This document shows positions 1-7,782 of a DNA stretch of 37,439 nt, piece after piece. The stretch's first letter is position 1. Every line of letters begins with the position of its first letter. The notes under the pieces were generated by a model. The model saw only the letters and a program-made list of their open reading frames with translations, had not been told where the DNA came from and searched no databases. The position numbers and the translations under genes are program-made. The stretch is from Clostridia bacterium (GTDB lineage: Bacteria > Bacillota > Clostridia > Christensenellales > Borkfalkiaceae): contig JAAUYR010000081.1 in assembly GCA_014805025.1 (NCBI GenBank), positions 1-37,439 on the forward strand, in the 5' to 3' direction.

Positions 1-1
1 C

Positions 2-109
2 GAAATAGCGATTAGGATGAGATATGCTTTCCGTGAACTGAAAGCACAAGGTAAGCTACATCATGGTGCAGGAACTTTTAATTACGGCGATTGGGCGGTA
101 TGGTTATAA
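2..109 (+). CDS. C-terminal end of an unidentified protein (5' truncated by window edge)
   Basis: One reading frame is open from the left edge to a TAA at 107-109 and gives 35 residues. The visible part has a basic helix-like stretch (IRMRYAFRELKAQGKL) followed by HHGAG and a short tail ending in WAVWL. A helix, a glycine turn and a strand would fit the end of a winged-helix domain, but the piece is too short to assign. It uses AGG, AGA and TTA codons that the following genes use less often. No clear hairpin terminator separates it from the promoter at 147. It could also be chance reading, because only 35 codons are visible. Confidence 0.4.
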   Translation, partial: EIAIRMRYAFRELKAQGKLHHGAGTFNYGDWAVWL

Positions 110-146
110 GATAAATTTCAATTTAGCGTTCTGAATATTTAAAACC

Positions 147-175
147 TTGACAATGTTTTTCGCCGATATTATAAT
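147..175 (+). promoter_or_regulatory. Sigma-A promoter of the M18 aminopeptidase gene
   Basis: TTGACA at 147-152 and TATAAT at 170-175 are separated by 17 bases, which is a perfect vegetative consensus. Transcription would start near 182, giving a leader of about 24 bases that contains AAGGAG (193-198) before the ATG at 206. Confidence 0.9.
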
Positions 176-205
176 GTGATATGAAAAAAATCAAGGAGTA
201 AACAT

Positions 206-1582
206 ATGGATTTGAAGTATACAAGAAAAAACGTTTATAAAGAAGCCGACGGCAAACAGCTTGAAACAATTTACGAGTTTGCCGAAGGTTATAAAGAGTT
301 TTTGGATAATTCCAAAACCGAGCGCGACGCGGCGATAACGGCAAAAAAGCTTGCCGAAGAAAACGGCTTTAAGCCCTTCTCGTTTTCCGAAAAGCTCAAA
401 GCCGGCGACAAGCGTTATTTTATAAACCGTCATAAAAACGTATTTTTGATTAAGGTCGGCACGGAGGACGTTGCAAAGTGCGGCGTAAGAATTATGGTTG
501 CGCACGTTGATTCGCCCCGTCTCGATTTAAAGCCCAACCCCATGTTCGAGGACAGCGGACTTTGCTATCTTAAAACGCACTACTACGGCGGCATTAAAAA
601 ATATCAGTGGACGGCAATTCCGCTTGCGCTGCACGGCGTTGTTATGCTGCCCGGCGGCGAAAAGCGCGAAATCTGCGTAGGCGAGGACGAAAACGACCCC
701 GTATTCTATATAACCGATATTCTGCCCCACCTCGGCGCGGAGCAGGCCGCAAAACCGCTTTCCAAGGCTATCGACGGAGAGAACCTTAACGCGGTTATCG
801 GCGGACTTCCCTCGGTTGCGGCCGAAGGCGAGGAAGAGGAAAAAGAAGCCGTAAAAAGCGCAATTTTAAAACTTTTAAATCAGAAGTACGGTATGACCGA
901 AGTTGACTTGCAGTGCTCGGAGCTGTGCTTCGTGCCTGCCGGTAAAGCTCGCGACGTCGGCTTCGATAAGGCGCTTATTTCCGCTTACGGCCACGACGAT
1001 AAGGTCTGCGCATACCCCGAAATGCGCGCTATATTCGACTGCAATTCACCGCACACTTTGGTTGCGGTTTTCGCCGATAAAGAGGAAGTCGGCAGCGACG
1101 GTACGACCGGTATGCAGAGCAAGGTTATATCCGACGTTATAGAAACTATTGCCGCTTCTTTCAAGGCTAACCCCATTGAGGTTCGCTATAACTCCAAATG
1201 CATTTCCGCGGACGTTACGGCAGGTTACGACCCTGCATATGCCTCGGTTTTCGAAAAAAGGAACACAACGTTTATCTCATGCGGCGCTGCGATTTCCAAG
1301 TATACGGGCGCGCGCGGCAAGTCGGGCACTAACGACGCGGACGCCGAGTTCATGGGCTTTATCCGCGACATTTTCGAAAGAGACGGTGTGTACTGGCAGG
1401 TAGGCGAGCTTGGCGCTATTGACGTGGGCGGCGGCGGCACGGTTGCAAAATTTATTGCTAACCTCGGCATCGATACCGTTGACGTAGGCGTGCCCGTGCT
1501 TTCGATGCACGCGCCTTACGAGCTTATCTCAAAAGCCGACGTGTACGCGCTGTACCAGGCTTGTATGGCTTTCTGTAAATAA
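206..1582 (+). CDS. M18 family aminopeptidase (zinc metallopeptidase)
   Basis: A cytosolic aminopeptidase predicted to remove N-terminal residues from peptides, with two metal ions in the active site. The 458-residue length is usual for M18. Metal-site and catalytic motifs are visible: AHVDSPRLDLKPNP with His100, DKEEVGSDG with Glu293-Glu294, a SADVTAGYDP segment, and the C-terminal MHAPYELISKADVYALYQA with His435. The start is fixed by AAGGAG seven bases upstream of the ATG. The gene is monocistronic, with a perfect promoter in front and a strong bidirectional terminator behind. Clostridial M18 enzymes often prefer acidic or neutral N-terminal residues, but the preference cannot be read from sequence. 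Family assignment is secure. Confidence 0.95.
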   Translation: MDLKYTRKNVYKEADGKQLETIYEFAEGYKEFLDNSKTERDAAITAKKLAEENGFKPFSFSEKLKAGDKRYFINRHKNVFLIKVGTEDVAKCGVRIMVAHVDSPRLDLKPNPMFEDSGLCYLKTHYYGGIKKYQWTAIPLALHGVVMLPGGEKREICVGEDENDPVFYITDILPHLGAEQAAKPLSKAIDGENLNAVIGGLPSVAAEGEEEEKEAVKSAILKLLNQKYGMTEVDLQCSELCFVPAGKARDVGFDKALISAYGHDDKVCAYPEMRAIFDCNSPHTLVAVFADKEEVGSDGTTGMQSKVISDVIETIAASFKANPIEVRYNSKCISADVTAGYDPAYASVFEKRNTTFISCGAAISKYTGARGKSGTNDADAEFMGFIRDIFERDGVYWQVGELGAIDVGGGGTVAKFIANLGIDTVDVGVPVLSMHAPYELISKADVYALYQACMAFCK

Positions 1583-1590
1583 TAAAAAAC

Positions 1591-1625
1591 AGCCGCGCGG
1601 CAGTTGCCGCGCGGCTTATTTTTTT
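1591..1625. terminator. Bidirectional intrinsic terminator between convergent genes
   Basis: An 11-bp perfect GC-rich stem (1591-1601 with 1606-1616) encloses the loop AGTT. A T run follows on the plus side (1619-1625) and an A run precedes it (1585-1590), so it can stop transcription from both the aminopeptidase gene and the minus-strand gene that ends at 1628. Confidence 0.9.
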
Positions 1626-1627
1626 AT

Positions 1628-2872
1628 TTAACCGTTTTTAATGGGAATAAAGCTGTAAACGTTTTTAAGAATCTGTCTTACGAACGTGCGGTATTTTTTT
1701 GCGCCCGACTCAAACAGAACGTAAACTCTGTCGCCTGCAACGCACATACCCTCGCTCATGGACGGTATCGAGTAATCTTTTAAAAGGTTTGAGCTGTCAA
1801 CGTAGTAAACTCTTAAAATCGACTTGTCGGTGTTGTTGGTGGTGGCCTGTGCGCCGCTGGTAGTTTTTACTCCGTCGTACGCAAAGTATTCGCCGGAAAT
1901 TTCGTAGTAAGTCTTGCAGTAAGAGTCGGTGTAAGTGCCCGTATCTATCTTGTTCCAGTCGTAGAGATAGAGGTGCGAATTTTTCAGTCCGTAGCTCTGC
2001 GAAAGCACAAGCTTTCCGTCTGCCATACGGGCAAAGCCCTGAATTTCACCCGTAATGGAAAGTATCTTTTGAATTTTGGGAACGTCACCGCAGTCCGAAG
2101 AAATATAACTGGGGGATATGCACGAAAGCCCCGTTACGTTGCTTGACGAAGACGAGGTATTAATGCTGTACTCGTAAGCGAACGCCGTGTTGTTGTCGCC
2201 GGCAGGGGTAGTAAGGCGGTGTTTTTTATCCGTTTCGTAATTGCCCTTGCGGTAGAACTCGCCGACGTAAAGCTTGTCGCTTGAACTGGGGCTTGAAGTA
2301 GCACCGCCGTCCGCGTCGTAGTAATACAGGAAAGACGCGTTGCAGTTAGCCGCAAACGAGTAGTTAAACATAACCGTTTTATCGCTGTCGGTTGCCGCGG
2401 CTTTTTTAATTATTTCCTGCACGATGTTGCTGTACCCCGAACCCGAAGCGGTCTTTGCAACGAACACGGTATCGTCCGAAGACACCCAGAAAAAGCTTCC
2501 GTTAGTCGCAACTCCGCCGCAGTGCCCTTTATAGTCGCTGCCGTCGGTGTTTTTGAGATTTACGTAACCGATATAGCCGTCCTTTTCGCCCGTAACGTAT
2601 ATGCGCGAGGACTGGTTTTTAAAGTACGCGCTTATAAAAAAGAAGTTTTGGCTTGCGTATTTAACAGCGTTGTCCTCTTTGACTTCGGCCTTGAAGTTGG
2701 CTATTCCCTGCGGACAAGCTCCGTCGGGCAGACCCTGAATATCGAACTCCTGACGGAAGTCGTCAAAGTCCTTATATTCGTCGCCCCAGAACCATATCAT
2801 AATAAAAATTCCCAAAAACAGCAGTACGGAACCCACGACCGCTAACGAAATAATAAGTTTTTTACGTTTCAT
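1628..2872 (-). CDS. Membrane-anchored or exported beta-propeller-like protein, function unknown
   Basis: 414 residues. A basic N-terminus (MKRKK) is followed by one strong hydrophobic segment at about residues 7-29, which would act as an uncleaved signal anchor. The rest is predicted to lie outside the cell. It is rich in Ser, Thr, Tyr and Gly and made of short strand-like units (for example SRIYVTGEKDGYIGYV, GKLVLSQSYG, GDRVYVLFESG), as in beta-propeller proteins. A Ser-rich stretch (NTSSSSSNV) lies mid-protein. There is no catalytic motif, lipobox or sortase signal. I do not recognise a named family. The ATG has no Shine-Dalgarno sequence, but a promoter -10 box ends nine bases upstream, so initiation may be leaderless. 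It is transcribed separately from the minus-strand genes behind it. It could be a carbohydrate- or peptide-binding surface protein; this is a guess from fold type only. Confidence 0.75.
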   Translation of the reverse strand: MKRKKLIISLAVVGSVLLFLGIFIMIWFWGDEYKDFDDFRQEFDIQGLPDGACPQGIANFKAEVKEDNAVKYASQNFFFISAYFKNQSSRIYVTGEKDGYIGYVNLKNTDGSDYKGHCGGVATNGSFFWVSSDDTVFVAKTASGSGYSNIVQEIIKKAAATDSDKTVMFNYSFAANCNASFLYYYDADGGATSSPSSSDKLYVGEFYRKGNYETDKKHRLTTPAGDNNTAFAYEYSINTSSSSSNVTGLSCISPSYISSDCGDVPKIQKILSITGEIQGFARMADGKLVLSQSYGLKNSHLYLYDWNKIDTGTYTDSYCKTYYEISGEYFAYDGVKTTSGAQATTNNTDKSILRVYYVDSSNLLKDYSIPSMSEGMCVAGDRVYVLFESGAKKYRTFVRQILKNVYSFIPIKNG

Positions 2873-2881
2873 AGTTTCTAA

Positions 2882-2910
2882 ATTATATCAAAAGCCGCGG
2901 TAAAATGCAA
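2882..2910 (-). promoter_or_regulatory. Promoter of the propeller-like gene, lying inside the upstream terminator
   Basis: Read on the minus strand, TTGCAT (2905-2910) and TATAAT (2882-2887) are 17 bases apart. The -10 ends nine bases before the ATG at 2872, leaving a 5' leader of at most a few bases. The 17-base spacer is one arm of the terminator hairpin of the previous gene. Confidence 0.6.
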
Positions 2911-2928
2911 TAATTTACCGCGGCTTTT
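2882..2928 (-). terminator. Intrinsic terminator of the rqcH-linked minus-strand operon
   Basis: A 15-bp perfect stem (2890-2904 with 2914-2928) with a 9-base loop. In the minus direction the stem ends in TTTT followed by an AT-rich tail. The stop codon of the gene ending at 2927 is already part of the stem. Confidence 0.75.
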
Positions 2929-3286
2929 ATCCAAATATTCCTTTTAATATAAGACCGAAAACGAACGTAGCCAACGCGCCGATAAACGCAAGAAAAATTT
3001 TAAAGGTTATATCGCGCTGTTTTTGCTTTGCCGTGCGCTTGTATGCAAAGCCGCTTTCTTTAAGGTTTATGACGTACATTTTTTCGCCCTTGCGCTCCGA
3101 GGGAATTAAATCGAAATACCCGTCGCATTTCAGGGCGTTTAAAATATCGTCAAGCTTTTCTAAGCTTATTTTATGTTTTTCCGGCAGAATAGACAGAATA
3201 TCCAAAGGGGAGACAAGGCACCCGTCCGTGCCGTCGCACAGCGCGTATACCGCCGACATAACCTTGTCCTCGTATTTACTCAGCAT
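2927..3286 (-). CDS. Small winged-helix-like protein with C-terminal membrane anchor (paralogue B)
   Basis: 119 residues. Residues 1-75 look like a small winged-helix fold: a helix (YEDKVMSAVYAL), a second helical block (SPLDILSILPE), a recognition-like helix (LEKLDDILNALKCDGYFDLI) and a strand pair ending MYVINLKE. A basic linker leads to one hydrophobic segment at about residues 95-118. The same order is found in the gene just upstream, and the two share the pattern L..L...GY-D...MY.V..LK, so they are tandem paralogues. The ATG comes one base after the upstream stop codon, with no Shine-Dalgarno sequence, so translation is probably coupled. Function is unknown. A membrane-tethered DNA-binding or protein-binding regulator is the simplest reading. 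No family name is recognised. Confidence 0.7.
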   Translation of the reverse strand: MLSKYEDKVMSAVYALCDGTDGCLVSPLDILSILPEKHKISLEKLDDILNALKCDGYFDLIPSERKGEKMYVINLKESGFAYKRTAKQKQRDITFKIFLAFIGALATFVFGLILKGIFG

Positions 3287-3287
3287 T

Positions 3288-3662
3288 TTAAATCAGCGCA
3301 AATACCAAAGATATTATAAGACTGCCCAGCGCACCGCCCGCAAAAGCCGCTAAAAACGCTTTCAATTCCGTTTTGGGCTGTCTTTCCGGCTCAACCGGCT
3401 CGAATATTTCTTCAACCGGCTCTTCGGGCTCTTTCTCGTAATTTTTCAGCGGCGCAACGCAGTACATATCTCCGCCGCTGTACTTCATATCGATATACCC
3501 TTCCGAAATAAGCCCTTTAAGCGCTTTCCGAAGTTCGGTTTCGTTGCGTTCGGCTTCTTCGGGGAATACTTCCCAGAACTCGTCTTCGGAAATAACCACG
3601 TACCTGCCGAGGGGCGCAAGCGAGCAAATTTTTTCAAGAACGTTGCTGTAAATTCTGTCCAT
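3288..3662 (-). CDS. Small winged-helix-like protein with C-terminal membrane anchor (paralogue A)
   Basis: 124 residues from the ATG at 3662; a GTG directly in front is an alternative start and neither has a clear ribosome binding site. Residues 1-70 resemble a winged helix (helix LRKALKGLISEGYIDM followed by GGDMYCVAPLKN). Next comes an acidic, proline-rich linker of about 30 residues (repeated EEP and PVE units), then a hydrophobic segment at about 100-123 ending the protein. The architecture and key residues match the following gene, which starts one base after this stop codon, so the pair arose by duplication. Both follow rqcH and a small membrane protein on the same strand. The linker would hold the N-terminal domain away from the membrane, in the cytosol if the tail is inserted C-out. 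Function is unknown. Confidence 0.7.
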   Translation of the reverse strand: MDRIYSNVLEKICSLAPLGRYVVISEDEFWEVFPEEAERNETELRKALKGLISEGYIDMKYSGGDMYCVAPLKNYEKEPEEPVEEIFEPVEPERQPKTELKAFLAAFAGGALGSLIISLVFALI

Positions 3663-3696
3663 CACAATAATAATGGATATATTTGCGCAATTTTAT

Positions 3697-3960
3697 TCAG
3701 TTTATAGCGGAATAAATAAGTCCGCCCACAAAAAACGCGGTAAACGCAAACAGCAGAGCGTAAGATATTACCTTAACGTAAAACACTGCCTTAAAATTGT
3801 TTTTCTTTTTCTGCGTTGCAAGAAAGGACAGCGCCGCGATTTCAAGTACCACCGAGCCGATAAGCGCGTAAATTTTCAGAACGGTAAACGACAGCCCGAA
3901 CGAAACCGCGCCCAAAGCGCAGGCGGTAATACCCAAATAAAAAAATATTTTTTCTTTCAT
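3697..3960 (-). CDS. Small three-helix membrane protein, unknown function
   Basis: 87 residues with three hydrophobic segments at roughly residues 4-24, 28-46 and 58-84, separated by a basic loop (ATQKKKNNF). By the positive-inside rule that loop should face the cytosol. The ATG at 3960 is preferred over a GTG six bases earlier because GGAG (3968-3971 on the minus strand) is well spaced for it. The Shine-Dalgarno sequence lies inside the end of rqcH and the genes almost touch, so they are co-transcribed and probably translationally coupled. No conserved family is recognised. It may be related to small DUF-type membrane proteins common in clostridia, but nothing in the sequence gives a function. 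Confidence 0.7.
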   Translation of the reverse strand: MKEKIFFYLGITACALGAVSFGLSFTVLKIYALIGSVVLEIAALSFLATQKKKNNFKAVFYVKVISYALLFAFTAFFVGGLIYSAIN

Positions 3961-3962
3961 AA

Positions 3963-5627
3963 TCACTCCGCCGAAAGTTCCGCGTGCCCGTCCGGGGTTA
4001 CGAGGATAGTTTTAAATTCACTGTAAATTACAAAGCCCGCGTTTGTCTTTGGCGGTTTTTTAACGAACTTCCGCCTTGTGTAATCTACGGGTATTTTATT
4101 GCCCGAGCGCCCGTCCGAGTAGTAGGCGCAAATCTCCGCCGCAGCCTTTAAAACCCCGTCGGGCACTTCCTTGCCGTCGCATAGAATAACGACGTGAGAG
4201 GAGTGGTAGCCCTGCGTGTGCAGCCACAAATCGCCCTGAGAAACGCTCTTTAAAAGTCTGTCGTTTTGCAGGTTGTTGCGCCCTGCCAGAATTTTAAATC
4301 CGCCGAATACGAACTCGCGGAAGGGCGAGGTTTTAACGGTTTTCTTTTTGCCGCTTTGAGTATCCTTTATAAGCCCAAGGCTTTTAAGCTCTTCCTCGGT
4401 TTCTTCGAGGTCTAAAAGGTGTTCGGCCGCACATATGTGCGAGTTAATGCTGTTTAAGTACTCTAATTTATCCTCGGTTTCGCGCTTTTGTTCGGTAACC
4501 GAAATTAAAGTTCTTTTGAGTTTTGCGTATCTCTTATAATACTTCTGCGCGTTATCGGCAGGCGACAGCGTTTTATCGAGCGCAATCTTTATTTTAGCAC
4601 AGTTTTCGTCGTAATAATTTACCGCTTCAAAACTGTCCATACCCCGTTCAACGGCATATATATTGGCGGTAATCAGTTCGCCTTTAAGTTTTACGCTCTC
4701 CATATCGCGGCAGTCCAAAAGCTTTTGGTTGATGGTTGCAAGCCGCTTTTCAAGCTTTTTAACCGAAGATAAAAGCGCGCCTTGAAGCTTTCTTTTTTTA
4801 TCGTTAAAGTTCTGTTTTGAACAGATATATCCGTAATAAGCCGTCTGAGCCTTTAAAAGACTTTCGTAATTTTTTTTGGTTTTGTCCGCCGAGCGCACCT
4901 TGAAATCGTTCGGTTCGCCGTTCAAATAAGTTACGCAAGGCCGGCATTGCCCCCCACATATATAGCGGTTTACGTCGAATGCGGTCGGATTTTCGCCGAA
5001 AGTTTCAACTATATCGAGCGCGGTGGCGTAGGAAACGCCCTTAACGTTTTCCGAAATAAACTTGGCGCTGTCGCCCGATATGCGCTTGAAAACCTCGCAA
5101 AGCCCGTTTAAATTTTCGGCGTCGCATTTGTCCTGCGGCTCGGGCAAAGAATACTTCGCCCCCGAAAAAAGTACGCGCTTGGTGTTCTCGCCGATAGCGG
5201 TGGATTTCAGCGCGCCTAAAATTATTCCGCCGCTCGTCAAAACCGCGTTTGAGTACTTGCCCATCAGCTCGATATAAAGCCGCATATTTACGTTCTCGAA
5301 TTCCGAAGTGCAGTAAAAATCCAAGCAGACGATTCTTTCGCCGTCCACCTGAAAGATATCGCAAATTTCCGCGTTCTGCAAGTGCTTTCTCAGCAGCATA
5401 CAAAACCCCGGCGCAACCTGGGGCGCGGCTTTCTCGTTTTCGGCGATATTAATTCTGCAACCGCGTGCGGAAAGGCAAACTTCGAGTTTAACCGAGCCGC
5501 TTCGGGTGTATATAATAAATATCAGCAGTTCTTTTTCCGGCTGTGTTATTTTGGAAATTTTACCGCCCACGAGCAGGTTTTTAAGCTCGGCAGTGAGATA
5601 TTTAATTGTAAAAGCGTCCTGCGGCAT
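3963..5627 (-). CDS. rqcH: RqcH / NFACT family ribosome quality-control protein (fibronectin-binding-like)
   Basis: Bacterial RqcH binds the peptidyl-tRNA-blocked 50S subunit after ribosome splitting, brings in tRNA-Ala and directs C-terminal alanine tailing, which marks the chain for ClpXP and other proteases. The 554 residues show the full NFACT layout. The N-terminal domain runs to about residue 220 (MPQDAFTIKYLTAEL, LYIELMGKYSNAVL), then helix-hairpin-helix and long coiled-coil arms at about 270-430. The C-terminal NFACT-R domain has SPFREFVFGGFKILAGRNNLQN and LWLHTQGYHSSHVVI. The Asp-Arg pair needed for tRNA binding in B. subtilis (Asp97-Arg98) reads Glu97-Arg98 here. The ATG at 5627 has a GAGG site and a sigma-A-like promoter. 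It heads a minus-strand operon with three small membrane-linked genes and lies divergent from tig-clpP-clpX, which suits its role. Confidence 0.92.
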   Translation of the reverse strand: MPQDAFTIKYLTAELKNLLVGGKISKITQPEKELLIFIIYTRSGSVKLEVCLSARGCRINIAENEKAAPQVAPGFCMLLRKHLQNAEICDIFQVDGERIVCLDFYCTSEFENVNMRLYIELMGKYSNAVLTSGGIILGALKSTAIGENTKRVLFSGAKYSLPEPQDKCDAENLNGLCEVFKRISGDSAKFISENVKGVSYATALDIVETFGENPTAFDVNRYICGGQCRPCVTYLNGEPNDFKVRSADKTKKNYESLLKAQTAYYGYICSKQNFNDKKRKLQGALLSSVKKLEKRLATINQKLLDCRDMESVKLKGELITANIYAVERGMDSFEAVNYYDENCAKIKIALDKTLSPADNAQKYYKRYAKLKRTLISVTEQKRETEDKLEYLNSINSHICAAEHLLDLEETEEELKSLGLIKDTQSGKKKTVKTSPFREFVFGGFKILAGRNNLQNDRLLKSVSQGDLWLHTQGYHSSHVVILCDGKEVPDGVLKAAAEICAYYSDGRSGNKIPVDYTRRKFVKKPPKTNAGFVIYSEFKTILVTPDGHAELSAE

Positions 5628-5653
5628 AAAAAACCTCGCGTATTTCAGAGAGT

Positions 5654-5682
5654 ATTATAGCCTAAAAATTTTCAAAAGTAAA
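5654..5682 (-). promoter_or_regulatory. Promoter of the rqcH operon
   Basis: On the minus strand TTTACT (5677-5682) is 17 bases from TATAAT (5654-5659). The leader is about 20 bases and carries the GAGG site. It sits back to back with the tig promoter at 5704-5732. Confidence 0.7.
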
Positions 5683-5703
5683 TTTATTTGGGCTTTAAAT
5701 CGC

Positions 5704-5732
5704 TTTTCAAAACCGTTAAGTTATGCTACAAT
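5704..5732 (+). promoter_or_regulatory. Promoter of the tig-clpP-clpX-lon block
   Basis: TTTTCA (5704-5709), a 17-base spacer and an extended -10, TGCTACAAT (5724-5732). It lies 56 bases before the tig ATG. I find no CtsR-type or CIRCE operator here, so heat-shock control by those repressors is not visible. Confidence 0.6.
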
Positions 5733-5787
5733 ATGCTTTGCATAAAAATAAAATATCGGGGTATTCCCGTAAAATCAGGAGAAAGTT

Positions 5788-7134
5788 ATGAACTACACAC
5801 AGGCAGTCGGAGAAAAGAGTACGGTTAAGCTCACCATAAGCTTTACCGAGGAAGAATGGCAGGAGGCAAACTCCAAAGCATACTTAAAGACGCGCGGCAA
5901 GTATACCGTGCCCGGTTTCAGAAAGGGCAAAGCGCCCCGTCCGGTTCTCGAAAACTATTACGGCAAAGGCGTTTTCTTTGAGGAAGCTTTCAACATTCTT
6001 TATTCCGAGCATTACTTTAAAATTCTCGAAAACGAAAAGGATAACTTTACGGCGGTTGGCGAGCCTTCGCTGTCCGTTGAGGATATGACGGAAGGCAAGG
6101 GCGTAACGCTCGGCGCGGTAGTGCCCGTAAAACCCGAAGTAACAATCGAAGCATACAAAGGTTTAAAAATCAAAAAGTATGAGTATAATGTTACCGACGC
6201 CGACGTCGACAAGGAAGTTAAAAAGCTTTTGGAGCGCGGCGCAAAGGATATCGACGTTACCGACCGCGCCTGTGCGGACGGCGATACGGTGAATATCGAC
6301 TTTTCGGGCAGTGTTGACGGCGAAAAGTTTGCCGGCGGCACGGCGGAAGGTTACGACCTTGTGCTCGGCAGCGGCAGCTTTATTCCCGGCTTCGAGGCTC
6401 AGGTCGAGGGTATGAAGATAGGCGAGGACAGGGAAATTACCGTTAAGTTCCCCGAAGATTACCAGGCTGACGAGCTTCGCGGCAAGGACGCAAAGTTTGC
6501 AATTAAGCTCAACAAAATCACGGGCAAGGAGCTTCCCGAGCTCACCGACGAGTACGTTAAAACTCACGCCGGCGTAGAAACGGTTGAAGAGTACAAAAAG
6601 AATACTCGCGAAAGACTTATCAAAAACGCGGAAAACCGTTCGCGCGACGAAACGGAAAACAGCATAATTGAGGCTATCCGCAAAAATGCAAAGGCGGAAA
6701 TCCCCGACGCCATGGTCGAGAGCGAAATCGACAGAATGGTTCAGGAATTTTCGTACAGACTTATGTATCAGGGCGTAAAACTCGAAGATTACGTAAAATA
6801 TATGGGTCAGACCATGGAGCAGTTCCGTTTGCAGTTTACCGAGCAGGCTAAAACGCGCGTTATGTCGCAGCTTGTAATAGATAAAATCGTTAAAACGGAA
6901 AACTTCACCGCGGACGAGAAAGAGCTTGACGCTAAAATCGAAGAGCAGGCTAAATCGGTCGGCAAGACTTTGGAAGAGTACAAAAAGAATATCGACCCCA
7001 GACAGGTCGAATATATCAATAACGACATAATAATAACCAAGATGTTCGATTTCCTCAAAGCGAACAACGAGCTTTACGTTGAAGGCGCAAAGCCGGCTGC
7101 CGCAAAAAAATCGACCAAAACGACTAAAAAATAA
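5788..7134 (+). CDS. tig: Trigger factor, ribosome-associated chaperone
   Basis: Trigger factor binds near the ribosomal exit tunnel, shields nascent chains and has peptidyl-prolyl isomerase activity. The 448 residues carry the three domains in order. The N-terminal ribosome-binding domain includes the PGFRKGKAPRPVLENYYG loop at about residues 42-60, the family's ribosome-docking signature. The FKBP-like domain at about 155-245 has GDTVNIDFSGSVDGEKF and LGSGSFIPGFE. The helical C-terminal chaperone domain follows. The tail ends in a Lys/Thr-rich run. The start is set by CAGGAG about eight bases upstream. It is followed after 18 bases by clpP and then clpX and lon, the classic clostridial proteostasis order. 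Transcription starts at the extended -10 promoter upstream. Confidence 0.97.
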   Translation: MNYTQAVGEKSTVKLTISFTEEEWQEANSKAYLKTRGKYTVPGFRKGKAPRPVLENYYGKGVFFEEAFNILYSEHYFKILENEKDNFTAVGEPSLSVEDMTEGKGVTLGAVVPVKPEVTIEAYKGLKIKKYEYNVTDADVDKEVKKLLERGAKDIDVTDRACADGDTVNIDFSGSVDGEKFAGGTAEGYDLVLGSGSFIPGFEAQVEGMKIGEDREITVKFPEDYQADELRGKDAKFAIKLNKITGKELPELTDEYVKTHAGVETVEEYKKNTRERLIKNAENRSRDETENSIIEAIRKNAKAEIPDAMVESEIDRMVQEFSYRLMYQGVKLEDYVKYMGQTMEQFRLQFTEQAKTRVMSQLVIDKIVKTENFTADEKELDAKIEEQAKSVGKTLEEYKKNIDPRQVEYINNDIIITKMFDFLKANNELYVEGAKPAAAKKSTKTTKK

Positions 7135-7152
7135 TAAACGGAGAATAACTTT

Positions 7153-7743
7153 ATGGAACGCAACGCACTTGTGCCTTATATAGTCGAACAGACTTCACGC
7201 GGCGAACGCTCGTACGATATTTACAGCAGACTTTTAGAGGACAGAATTATATTTTTAAGCGGCGAGATTGACGACGCTGTTGCAAACACGGTAGTGGCTC
7301 AGCTTATTTATCTTGAAGCAAAAGACCCTTCAAAGGATATTTCGCTGTACATCAACAGCCCGGGCGGCTCGGTTTCGGCAGGGCTTGCGATTTACGATAC
7401 TATGAACTACGTAAAGTGCGACGTTTCCACTATCTGTATAGGTATGGCGGCATCGATGGGCGCGTTCCTTCTGTCGAGCGGACAGAAGGGCAAGCGTTAC
7501 GCGCTTCCAAACAGCGAGATAATGATTCACCAGCCCCTGGGCGGCGCGCAGGGTCAGGCAAGCGATATAAAAATCGCTGCGGAGCATATTTTAAAAACCA
7601 AGCAAAAGCTCAATACCATACTTGCGCAGAACTCCGGCAAGCCTCTTTCCCAGATAGAGCGCGACACCGACAGGGACAATTACCTTTCGGCACAGGAAGC
7701 GCAGGAGTACGGTCTTATCGATAAAGTTTTCTACAAAAGATAA
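7153..7743 (+). CDS. clpP: ATP-dependent Clp protease proteolytic subunit
   Basis: ClpP forms the double-heptamer serine protease chamber that ClpX and other Clp ATPases feed with unfolded proteins. At 196 residues it has the usual length. The catalytic triad is visible: Ser101 in GMAASMGAF, His126 in [10 protein letters not shown] and Asp171 in [12 protein letters not shown]. The conserved INSPGGSV loop is at about 68-75. The start ATG follows a GGAG site and lies 18 bases after tig, with clpX 39 bases downstream, so the three form one transcription unit. A short N-terminal propeptide as in other ClpPs may be removed. Nothing unusual is seen. Confidence 0.97.
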   Translation: MERNALVPYIVEQTSRGERSYDIYSRLLEDRIIFLSGEIDDAVANTVVAQLIYLEAKDPSKDISLYINSPGGSVSAGLAIYDTMNYVKCDVSTICIGMAASMGAFLLSSGQKGKRYALPNSEIMIHQPLGGAQGQASDIKIAAEHILKTKQKLNTILAQNSGKPLSQIERDTDRDNYLSAQEAQEYGLIDKVFYKR

Positions 7744-7782
7744 AATTAACGTGATTTTAATTTTATTTATAGAGGTGTTTTT

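Noticed and set aside
5683-5787. Heat-shock operators (CIRCE or CtsR type) before tig-clpP-clpX
   Set aside because: Neither the inverted repeat of CIRCE nor the tandem heptad of CtsR is present.
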